In this document: in pieces, positions 7,239 through 14,986 of the stretch
Layout of the letters: every line of letters starts with the position of its first letter
Numbering within the stretch: position 1 is the first letter of the stretch
Source: Helicobacteraceae bacterium
GTDB taxonomy: Bacteria > Campylobacterota > Campylobacteria > Campylobacterales > SZUA-545
NCBI GenBank assembly: GCA_031282285.1
Contig: JAITEA010000249.1
Location: 1 to 14,986 of the forward strand
Direction: 5' to 3'
Length of the DNA stretch: 14,986 bases
The notes under the pieces: generated by a model
The model's input: only the letters and a program-made list of their open reading frames with translations
The model's database searches: none
Told to the model about the DNA's origin: nothing
Program-made: the position numbers and the translations under genes

Positions 7239-7537
7239 TCACGCTAACCCACTATATCGTTCTCAGCGCGATCTTATTCGCGATCGGGCTGTTTGGCGTT
7301 ATGCGCAGGCAGAATCTGCTGACGCTGTTTTTCGCCACGGAGATACTGCTAAACAGCGTCAATATCGGCTTGGTCGCCGTTTCGCGCTATCTTGGCTCGA
7401 TAGAGGGGCAGATTTTCGCCTTCTTTATCGTGGCGATCGCCGCTTCGGAGGTCGCCGTGGGGCTTGGGCTGCTAATCTTGCTGTACAAACGCAAAGGGAC
7501 GCTCGATCTCAATGTGATTAAAAATATGAACGGATAG
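7235..7537 (+). CDS. nuoK: NADH-quinone oxidoreductase subunit K
   Basis: This 100-residue, three-helix membrane subunit is homologous to MrpC antiporter subunits. The two membrane glutamates needed for proton movement are present at Glu36 (in FFATEILLNSVNIGLV) and Glu72 (in AIAASEVAVGLGLLIL), the same numbers as in E. coli. The start overlaps the nuoJ stop by 4 bp, and a GAGGAGGAG tract (7219-7227) serves as a strong ribosome-binding site. Confidence 0.97.
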   Translation: MITLTHYIVLSAILFAIGLFGVMRRQNLLTLFFATEILLNSVNIGLVAVSRYLGSIEGQIFAFFIVAIAASEVAVGLGLLILLYKRKGTLDLNVIKNMNG

Positions 7538-7548
7538 GGGGAGGCAAT

Positions 7549-9420
7549 ATGGAAGCGTTACTGCTAATCGCGTTATTCTCCCCGCTTGCCGGTTCGCTCT
7601 TTGCGGGGCTGTTTTTCGGCGCGCGCGAGAAACGCGTAATCGCGGGGCTAGTTCCAACCGCGCTTTTGGCGCTCTCTTTGTGCGCTTCGCTGGCGCTGCT
7701 GTATCTTATCTTTTCAAGCGGCGAGAGGGTAAGCGTCTCGCTGTGCGACTGGATCGTATCGGGGCGGCTGAATCTGCAATTTGGCTTCGTAGCCGATCAG
7801 ATCAGCGTCGTGATGATGAGCGTCGTTACGATCGTCTCGACCGTCGTGCATATCTACTCGATCGGCTATATGGCGCACGATAAGAGTTTCAACCGCTTTT
7901 TCAGCTACCTGAGCGCCTTCGTCTTTTCGATGATGGTTCTGGTGATGAGCGACAACTTTCTTGGGCTATTTATCGGCTGGGAGGGCGTGGGGCTCTGCTC
8001 CTATCTGCTGATTGGCTTCTGGTATCACAAACCGTTCGCGTCGTGGGCGGCAAACGAGGCGTTTATTATGAACCGCATCGCCGATCTGGGTATGCTGCTG
8101 GGCATTTTCCTGATCTACTGGCAGGTCGGTACGCTTCGTTACGACGAGGCGTTCGCGTCGTTTCGTTTTGTGGAGCAGGGCGTGCTGATCTGGATTGCCG
8201 CGCTGCTGTTTATCGGCGCGATGGGCAAATCCGCGCAGTTTCCGCTCCACACTTGGCTTGCCAACGCGATGGAGGGTCCAACGCCCGTTTCGGCGCTGAT
8301 CCACGCCGCGACGATGGTTACGGCGGGCGTTTATCTGCTGGTGCGCGCCAATCCGCTTTATACGATCGTCGCCGATTTTAGCGCGCTTATCGCGGCGCTG
8401 GGCGCGTTTGTCGCCTTTTTTGCCGCTTCGATGGCGCTTGTGGCTACCGATCTTAAGCGCATTATCGCCTATTCGACGCTCTCTCAGCTTGGCTATATGT
8501 TTGTCGCGGCGGGGCTTGGCTACTACTGGGTGGCGCTGTTTCACCTGACGACGCACGCCTTTTTCAAGGCGCTGCTGTTCTTGGGCGCGGGCAATGTGAT
8601 GCACGCTATGCATGACGAGCTTAATATCCGCAAGATGGGCAGATTGTACGCGGCGATGAAACCGACGGCGATTATGATGACGATCGCCTCGATCGCGCTT
8701 GCGGGCATATACCCTTTCGCGGGCTTTTTCTCCAAAGATAAGATTTTAGAGGTCGCCTTCGGAAGCGGGCATATCGTTATCTGGGCGCTCTTGCTGATCA
8801 CGGCGGTTATGACGGCGTTTTACGGCTTCCGCGTCGTGATGGTCGTCTTTTTCGGCAAAGAGGCGAACTACGAAAAACTGCATATCCACCCGCACGAAGC
8901 GCCGAAGTTTATGCTGATCGCTATGTCGCCGCTTGCGATCTTGGCGATCGTAGCGGGCTTTTTGGAGCATAGCTTCACGGAGCTTGTATCCAAAATGTTG
9001 TCCGTAAGCGCGCCGCATCTGGAACATACGACGGAGTACGCGCTGATTGGCGCTACGCTGGCGCTGGTAATTTTGAGCGTATCGTTCGCCGTGTGGAAAT
9101 ACGCCAGAGGCGGCTTCGATCCAAGCTGGCAAAACAACCCGATCTTTAAGTTTTTGAGTAACGAGTGGTATATTCCGGCGCTGTACAAAAAAGCGATTAT
9201 CGCGCCGTATATCAAGATAAGCGAACTGCTGTGGCAGAAGATCGATCTTAAGATCGTGGATTTTATCGTCGATCTGATCGCGAAAGTTACTATGTCCGCC
9301 AGCTTCCGGTTGCGCAAAATGCAGACGGGCAATCTCTCGCATATGCTTAGATGGATGAGCGCGGGGCTTGTCGCGCTGCTTGCGATCGCCTTTGTAGCCT
9401 CTTTAGTGAAAGGAGCGTGA
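7549..9420 (+). CDS. nuoL: NADH-quinone oxidoreductase subunit L
   Basis: This 623-residue antiporter-like proton-pumping subunit lies at the far end of the membrane arm. Key residues seen are Glu145 in FIGWEGVGLCSYLLIGFWY, Lys227 in IGAMGKSAQFPLHTW, and His251 in MEGPTPVSALIHAATMVTAG. The usual WLPDAMEGPTP reads WLANAMEGPTP here. The C-terminal part from about residue 500 fits the long lateral helix and final membrane anchor. GGGGGAGG (about 7537-7544) precedes ATG 7549, 11 bp after nuoK. The last base of the stop is shared with the nuoM start. Confidence 0.96.
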   Translation: MEALLLIALFSPLAGSLFAGLFFGAREKRVIAGLVPTALLALSLCASLALLYLIFSSGERVSVSLCDWIVSGRLNLQFGFVADQISVVMMSVVTIVSTVVHIYSIGYMAHDKSFNRFFSYLSAFVFSMMVLVMSDNFLGLFIGWEGVGLCSYLLIGFWYHKPFASWAANEAFIMNRIADLGMLLGIFLIYWQVGTLRYDEAFASFRFVEQGVLIWIAALLFIGAMGKSAQFPLHTWLANAMEGPTPVSALIHAATMVTAGVYLLVRANPLYTIVADFSALIAALGAFVAFFAASMALVATDLKRIIAYSTLSQLGYMFVAAGLGYYWVALFHLTTHAFFKALLFLGAGNVMHAMHDELNIRKMGRLYAAMKPTAIMMTIASIALAGIYPFAGFFSKDKILEVAFGSGHIVIWALLLITAVMTAFYGFRVVMVVFFGKEANYEKLHIHPHEAPKFMLIAMSPLAILAIVAGFLEHSFTELVSKMLSVSAPHLEHTTEYALIGATLALVILSVSFAVWKYARGGFDPSWQNNPIFKFLSNEWYIPALYKKAIIAPYIKISELLWQKIDLKIVDFIVDLIAKVTMSASFRLRKMQTGNLSHMLRWMSAGLVALLAIAFVASLVKGA

Positions 9421-10976
9421 TGTCCTCTTATCTGCTTTCGGTTTTAATCTTTTTCCCGATGTTGGGCGCTTTCGCGTGCTTTGCCATTCCAAAAGAGCGC
9501 GTCAGGATCGCCGCGCTGGCGATCGCTACAATCGAGTTTGCGCTGGCGCTGGCGCTGTGGTATCTGTTTGACGACAATTACGAGTTCGTAAACGAAACTT
9601 TAGGTATGCAGTTTGTCTATACGCTGCCCATTATCGAGTCGCTTGGGATTAGCTACAAGGTCGGCGTGGACGGCATCTCGCTCTTTCTGATCGTGCTTAG
9701 CGCCTTTATCACGTTAATAGCGCTGATCGCGCTTGGACCGACCGAACGGCTGAAAAATCTCGTCGCGTCGATCTTGCTGTTAGAGATGACGATGATCGGC
9801 GTATTCGCGGCGCTGGACGCGATTGTCTTCTATTTTTTCTGGGAGTTCTCGCTTGTACCTATGCTCTATATTATCGGCGCGTGGGGCAGCGGCAACAGAA
9901 TATACGCGGCGATCAAGTTCTTTATCTACACCTTCAGCGGCTCGCTGCTGCTGCTGCTTGGCATACTATATTTCGCGTGGATCTGCTATCAGGATTTAGG
10001 CGTTCTGACCTTCGATATCGTTCAGTGGCACAGGCACCCGATCGCCTACTCTCAGCAGATATGGCTCTTTGTGGCGATGGGGATAGGTTTCGCGGTCAAA
10101 GTACCGATGTTTCCCTTTCACACTTGGCTGCCCTACGCGCACGGGCAGGCGCCCACGATCGGCTCCGTGCTGCTGGCGGCGGTACTGCTCAAAATGGGGA
10201 CCTACGGCTTTGTGCGTTTCAGCCTGCCGCTGTTTCCCGCCGCGAGCGTCTATTTCGCGCCGGTTATGGGCGCGATCGGGATTATTATGGTGATCTACGC
10301 CGCGATGGTGGCGTTCGCGCAGAAGGATATTAAACAGATTATCGCCTACAGCTCGATCAGTCATATGGGCGTGATCATTCTGGGTACCTTCGCGCTGAAT
10401 ACGGAGGGGATCGGCGGCTCGGTGTTCTTTATGCTAAGCCACGGGATCATCAGCGGCGCGCTGTTTATGTTGGTGGGCGTAATCTACGATCGCAGGCATA
10501 CTAAGGCGTTAAGCGAGTTTGGCGGGATCGCCTCCGTTATGCCGATCTACTCGGCGATATTTATGTTTATGGCGATGGCTTCGGCGGGGCTGCCGCTGAC
10601 GATGGGGTTTGTGGGCGAGTTTCTATCCTTGCTTGGCTACTTCCGCGCAAGCCCGATTATGACTTTGCTGGCTGGAACCTCGATTATACTGGGCGCGGTC
10701 TATATGCTCAACCTCTACCGCAAAACCTTCTACGGCGCTGTTACGATCGAAGCCAACAAGAGCTTAACCGATCTGAACAAACGCGAGCTTGCCGCGCTGA
10801 TACCGCTTGTACTGGTGGTAATCTGGCTTGGCGTGTATCCTAAGCCGGTTTTGGCGCCTATCAACAAAGCCTCCGCGCATCTAGCCGAAATGATGATCGT
10901 AAAATCGACGATAAATCAGGATTTGGCAAAAGAGCGGCTTGAACGGCTCAACTCGCCGATGTTTGGAGGCAGATAA
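9420..10976 (+). CDS. nuoM: NADH-quinone oxidoreductase subunit M
   Basis: This 518-residue antiporter-like membrane subunit pumps protons. Key features are Glu142 in FYFFWEFSLVPMLYIIGAWG, Lys227 in FAVKVPMFPFHTWLPYAHG, and APTIGSVLLAAVLLKMGTYGFVRF. Tyrosine replaces the aspartate usual after WLP, a form I recall from Campylobacter. Start chosen at ATG 9420, overlapping the nuoL stop by one base (TGATG), with AAAGGAG (9408-9414) upstream; an in-frame start at 9351 lies within nuoL and would add 23 non-homologous residues. Confidence 0.96.
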   Translation: MSSYLLSVLIFFPMLGAFACFAIPKERVRIAALAIATIEFALALALWYLFDDNYEFVNETLGMQFVYTLPIIESLGISYKVGVDGISLFLIVLSAFITLIALIALGPTERLKNLVASILLLEMTMIGVFAALDAIVFYFFWEFSLVPMLYIIGAWGSGNRIYAAIKFFIYTFSGSLLLLLGILYFAWICYQDLGVLTFDIVQWHRHPIAYSQQIWLFVAMGIGFAVKVPMFPFHTWLPYAHGQAPTIGSVLLAAVLLKMGTYGFVRFSLPLFPAASVYFAPVMGAIGIIMVIYAAMVAFAQKDIKQIIAYSSISHMGVIILGTFALNTEGIGGSVFFMLSHGIISGALFMLVGVIYDRRHTKALSEFGGIASVMPIYSAIFMFMAMASAGLPLTMGFVGEFLSLLGYFRASPIMTLLAGTSIILGAVYMLNLYRKTFYGAVTIEANKSLTDLNKRELAALIPLVLVVIWLGVYPKPVLAPINKASAHLAEMMIVKSTINQDLAKERLERLNSPMFGGR

Positions 10977-12439
10977 TGGACCTGCACGCTTTTGTCTCTT
11001 TATTGCCGATGGCGATCTTGGTCGTCGGCGGGATTGTCGTTTTGGGCGTCGATCTGTTCGTCAAAAACGCGGGGCGCAACGCCTTCGCGGGCATCGCGAT
11101 CGCTACGCTGGTAGCCTCGATCGTCGCGCTGCTGTGCGTCGAGTTTCAGGAGAGGAGTTTCTTTGACGCGCTGCTGATCGACGGGCTGGCTAAGGTTTCT
11201 ATGCTGGTGATTATCGGCGCCTCGCTGCTGTTTATGCCGCTGGCGTTTGCGGGCATACGGTTTTTGGAGTATCAGTTCGCCGAGTTTTACGCGCTGTTTT
11301 TGTTTATGGCGGCGGGTTTTGCGGGTATGGTTTCCAGCGACAATCTGATCGTGATCGTTATCTGCCTAGAGATCGGATCGCTCGCGCTTTACGCGCTTAT
11401 CAGTATGCACCGCCGCGACAAGGCGCTGGAGGCGGCGCTGAAATATTTCGTTATGGGCGCGCTGGCGGTCGGACTGCTTGCCTTCGGCGTAATGTTGCTC
11501 TACGCCGCGACGGGCAGCGTGGAGATCGGCAAGATTCAAAGCGCGCTGGTCGCCGAGGGCTTCAACAATAACGCGCTGGTTCTCGCCGCGTCGGCGTTTA
11601 TCGTCGCGGGGCTTGGCTTCAAGCTCTCCGTCGTGCCGTTTCACACTTGGACGCCCGATGTGTACGAAGGTTCCAGCGCGCCGATGGCTGGTTATATGTC
11701 GATCGTCCCCAAGATCGCGGGGTTTGCCGTGGCTATGCGGCTATTTGATTTCCTCGCGCACAACCCCGATCAGATCGTTTATGGGCTACTGTATTTAGCC
11801 GCCGTAATCACGCTGACGATCGGCAATCTGCTGGCGCTGGTTCAAGACGATGTGAAGCGAATGCTCGCCTACAGCTCGATCAGCCACGCGGGGTTTGTGA
11901 TGACCGCTTTTGTGATGGGCACAAGCGAGGCGCACGCGGGGCTGTTTCTGTATTGGACGCTGTTTTTGTTCACCAATCTGGGCGCGTTTGCTATGCTGTG
12001 GATTTCGCGCCATCCAAGCAAAACTTGGGATATCCGCTTCGATCACCCCTACGGCAAGTTTTCCGGTATGGTGCGGCTCAGCCCGATGGGCGCGGTGATA
12101 ATGGGCGTGTTTATGCTCTCCTTGGCGGGCATTCCGCCGTTCGCGCTCTTTTTTGGCAAGATCTATCTGATAGGCGAGGCGATAGCCAGCGATCATCTCT
12201 ATCTGGCGTTTATAATGCTGATCAATAGCGCGATCGCGGTCTATTACTATCTGAAACTGATCGTCTATATGTTCTTGAAAGACCCCGCCGACAACGACGG
12301 CACGGTCTATTATCAAAACGGCACGACGGCGCTGAAGGTCGTGCTTGGCGTCGCCGCCGCAATGACGATCGGCGCGTTTTTCTGGATCGAGCCGATATTG
12401 GAGTTTTTGAGCGCGTCGTTAGCCGCTGGAGGCTATTAA
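10976..12439 (+). CDS. nuoN: NADH-quinone oxidoreductase subunit N
   Basis: This 487-residue antiporter-like subunit is the last gene of the complex I operon. Key residues are Glu132 in VICLEIGSLALYALIS and Lys216 in GLGFKLSVVPFHTWTPDVYEGSSAPMAGYMS, plus the RMLAYSSISHAGF motif. Size matches E. coli NuoN (485). It starts one base within the nuoM stop codon (TAATG) with GGAGG at 10966-10970. A 130-bp gap follows, so the nuo operon probably ends here. Confidence 0.96.
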   Translation: MDLHAFVSLLPMAILVVGGIVVLGVDLFVKNAGRNAFAGIAIATLVASIVALLCVEFQERSFFDALLIDGLAKVSMLVIIGASLLFMPLAFAGIRFLEYQFAEFYALFLFMAAGFAGMVSSDNLIVIVICLEIGSLALYALISMHRRDKALEAALKYFVMGALAVGLLAFGVMLLYAATGSVEIGKIQSALVAEGFNNNALVLAASAFIVAGLGFKLSVVPFHTWTPDVYEGSSAPMAGYMSIVPKIAGFAVAMRLFDFLAHNPDQIVYGLLYLAAVITLTIGNLLALVQDDVKRMLAYSSISHAGFVMTAFVMGTSEAHAGLFLYWTLFLFTNLGAFAMLWISRHPSKTWDIRFDHPYGKFSGMVRLSPMGAVIMGVFMLSLAGIPPFALFFGKIYLIGEAIASDHLYLAFIMLINSAIAVYYYLKLIVYMFLKDPADNDGTVYYQNGTTALKVVLGVAAAMTIGAFFWIEPILEFLSASLAAGGY

Positions 12440-13760
<1,321 letters not shown>

Positions 13761-13763
13761 TAG

Positions 13764-14186
13764 ATGCGCGGCTTAGCTCAGCTTGCCAAGATCAAAAACG
13801 CCAAGGTCGAGGAGCTACAGAAGGCGTTGCAAAAAACGCTGGTCGAGCTTTCCGCCAAAGAGAAGGCGCTGGAGATTTTGCAGAACGAAGCCGCCGCCGC
13901 GCGCGAGCCTTCGTCGGGATCGTTTGGCGATCTGAGGAACTTCGAGACCGATCGCGCTATTCGCCGCTTTGAGATCAAATCCGCGCAAAAAGAGATATTC
14001 GCCATTCATCAGAAAGCCTTTCAACTGCGTTTTCATCTCAAGCGGGCGCTGATCGATTATGAAAAAATCAACCATCTTGACAAGGAGCGCCAAGCCGCGA
14101 TCGCGCTTAGCGCCAAGATAAGCGAAAGCAAACGCCTCGACGATACGGCGATCAACGCCCGTTATATCCTAAAGAGCGGGCGATGA
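13764..14186 (+). CDS. fliJ: FliJ-like flagellar export coiled-coil protein
   Basis: This 140-residue protein is charged, lacks membrane segments and has two long helical stretches (about 5-50 and 60-135) rich in Lys, Glu, Ala and Leu, consistent with an antiparallel coiled coil. FliJ proteins bind the flagellar export ATPase ring and act as the stalk of the export motor. Sequence alone gives no diagnostic motif; the call rests on size, coiled-coil character and position between purA and a MotE-like gene, as for H. pylori HP0256, described as a FliJ homologue. An in-frame TAG directly before ATG 13764 rules out a longer upstream form. No clear ribosome-binding site is visible, so it may depend on translational coupling with purA. 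It ends in an ATGA overlap with the next gene. Confidence 0.65.
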   Translation: MRGLAQLAKIKNAKVEELQKALQKTLVELSAKEKALEILQNEAAAAREPSSGSFGDLRNFETDRAIRRFEIKSAQKEIFAIHQKAFQLRFHLKRALIDYEKINHLDKERQAAIALSAKISESKRLDDTAINARYILKSGR

Positions 14187-14710
14187 GAGCGGTTTTGGCG
14201 CTCGCCGTTTTCGCCGCCGCGCTAAGCGCCGAAGATTGCAACGCGATCTTTGAATCGCGCAAAAACGAGATTTTGTTTGAAGTCGATCGGCTGGATAGAT
14301 CAAAGGACGAACTGAACGCTTTGGGCGAGGCGACAAAGCGCGTTTTGACCGAAAAAGAGGAGGCGATCAAAACCCGCGAAGAAAAGATCGCCGCCGATCT
14401 TAAGGCGATCGAGGAGGAGCGCGCCAAAATCGAAGCGGCTTTGAAGGCGCAGCGGGAGCTTTTGGCGCAGATAAGCGAGATTAAAGACGGCAAAGTTACC
14501 GATCTTTATTCGGGTATGAAAGCCTCCAACGCGGGCGAAATTATGAACGCGCTCGATCCCTATCTCGCCGCCGATATATTAAGCCGGCTTGAGTCCAAAA
14601 TCGCCGCCGCAGTCTTAGCGCGAATCGAACCGGCAAACGCCGCCGTTATTACGGGCATTTTGCACAAAGGACCGCCTTTTATTAAAGACCAAAACGCTAC
14701 CGCCCCCTAA
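14183..14710 (+). CDS. Secreted MotE-like / MgtE N-domain-like motility protein
   Basis: This 175-residue protein has a signal peptide (residues 1-16, MRAVLALAVFAAALSA, probable cut near AlaEnd16), then a highly charged helical, coiled-coil region (about 25-105). A C-terminal domain (about 106-162) follows with DLYSGMKASNAGEIMNALD, ADILSRLES and AAAVLARIEP, resembling the MgtE N-terminal/FliG-like repeat fold found in MotE-family proteins. MotE in rhizobia is a periplasmic chaperone of the motility protein MotC. The Campylobacter counterpart at the same locus (Cj1496c) is a periplasmic glycoprotein linked to invasion. Periplasmic location is predicted; Cys19 is not in a lipobox. Translation overlaps the FliJ-like gene by 4 bp. 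Confidence 0.7.
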   Translation: MRAVLALAVFAAALSAEDCNAIFESRKNEILFEVDRLDRSKDELNALGEATKRVLTEKEEAIKTREEKIAADLKAIEEERAKIEAALKAQRELLAQISEIKDGKVTDLYSGMKASNAGEIMNALDPYLAADILSRLESKIAAAVLARIEPANAAVITGILHKGPPFIKDQNATAP

Positions 14711-14715
14711 CCTTA

Positions 14716-14986
14716 ATGCGCCCCCCGCTCCCCGCTTTCACTAAACAACAGAACCTCCTTCAGCGCAAAGACAAAGATTTTCTGAAAACCAAACCTCTAT
14801 CGCCGCCTCAAACCATCCGGCAAGAGCCACTCAAGTCGATCGTCGCCCCCGCTTTCACTAAAAAATTATGCCCGCCAACGCCCAAAATCGCCCCCGCCGA
14901 AGGGAAGCTGGCGATTTTAGCGCCGCTTGAAACCAACGAATATGGGCAGCGGCATTTTATTACCGTCGATCCTAACGGTATGCTTG
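14716..14986 (+). CDS. Partial proline/lysine-rich hypothetical protein, cut by window end
   Basis: From ATG 14716 the frame stays open for 90 codons to the window edge, while the other two + frames meet stops within about 70 bp. I do not recognise the product. The first 70 residues are rich in proline, lysine and glutamine, with the motif PAFTK twice (near residues 6 and 45); then comes a more ordinary stretch, LAILAPLETNEYGQRHFITV. It has no signal peptide. The start lies 5 bp after the MotE-like stop without a visible ribosome-binding site, so another start further in is possible. Location suggests the same operon. Confidence 0.5.
   Translation, partial: MRPPLPAFTKQQNLLQRKDKDFLKTKPLSPPQTIRQEPLKSIVAPAFTKKLCPPTPKIAPAEGKLAILAPLETNEYGQRHFITVDPNGML
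14730..14862 (+). repeat. Two direct 16-bp repeats 117 bp apart
   Basis: The 16-mer CCCCGCTTTCACTAAA occurs at 14730-14745 and again at 14847-14862. The offset of 117 bp equals 39 codons, so in the partial reading frame both copies encode PAFTK. The sequence between and after them shows no further similarity by eye. Confidence 0.75.

Noticed and set aside
7966..9342. Long antisense open frames on the - strand within nuoL (7966-8613, 8746-9342) and elsewhere
   Set aside because: They are shadows of GC-rich codon use in a conserved + strand gene; translations are Arg/His/Gln-rich without recognisable domains.

Overview
The window looks like a chromosomal segment of a Campylobacterota (former Epsilonproteobacteria) organism with unusually high GC content (over half G+C by eye; most described members are AT-rich). 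Three things point there. The respiratory complex I genes run nuoG-nuoG-H-I-J-K-L-M-N with no nuoE or nuoF in view. NuoM carries WLPYAHGQAPT where most bacteria have an acidic residue after WLP, as I recall it from Campylobacter NuoM. The trio purA / FliJ-like coiled-coil protein / MotE-like secreted protein matches, from memory, HP0255-HP0256-HP0257 of Helicobacter pylori and Cj1498c-Cj1497c-Cj1496c of Campylobacter jejuni. The exact genus cannot be told; a gut or host-associated lineage is only a guess.

Layout. Positions 1-639 have no convincing gene. They hold a weak terminator candidate (143-176), a cluster of two interspersed short repeat families (about 184-528), and a sigma70-type -10 box (577-582). 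Positions 652-1003 are a direct tandem duplication of 176 bp covering the ribosome-binding site and first codons of nuoG. The upstream copy is a decayed N-terminal fragment in another frame; the downstream copy starts the intact gene. Positions 859-12439 are one tightly packed + strand operon of nine genes, with overlaps or gaps of 11 bp or less. A 130-bp gap with a probable promoter follows, then purA (12570-13760), the FliJ-like gene, the MotE-like gene, and the start of a proline/lysine-rich reading frame cut by the window end. All genes are on the + strand.

How the genes work together. The nuo genes encode the membrane arm (H, J, K, L, M, N) and part of the electron-transfer arm (two NuoG, NuoI) of a proton-pumping quinone reductase. 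NADH dehydrogenase subunits E and F, and also A-D, are not in the window, so electrons may come from a donor other than NADH (flavodoxin or ferredoxin type, as proposed for Campylobacter and Helicobacter); that is inference. The two consecutive NuoG proteins each carry a full set of ligands for one [2Fe-2S] and four [4Fe-4S] clusters. PurA (AMP synthesis) is probably co-transcribed with two flagellum-related proteins. I see no transposase, tRNA, rRNA, CRISPR array or defence system. The most notable points are the tandem nuoG pair, the decayed 5' duplication, the repeat block where nuoA-F might be expected, and the frequent palindrome GCGATCGC (12 copies by eye).
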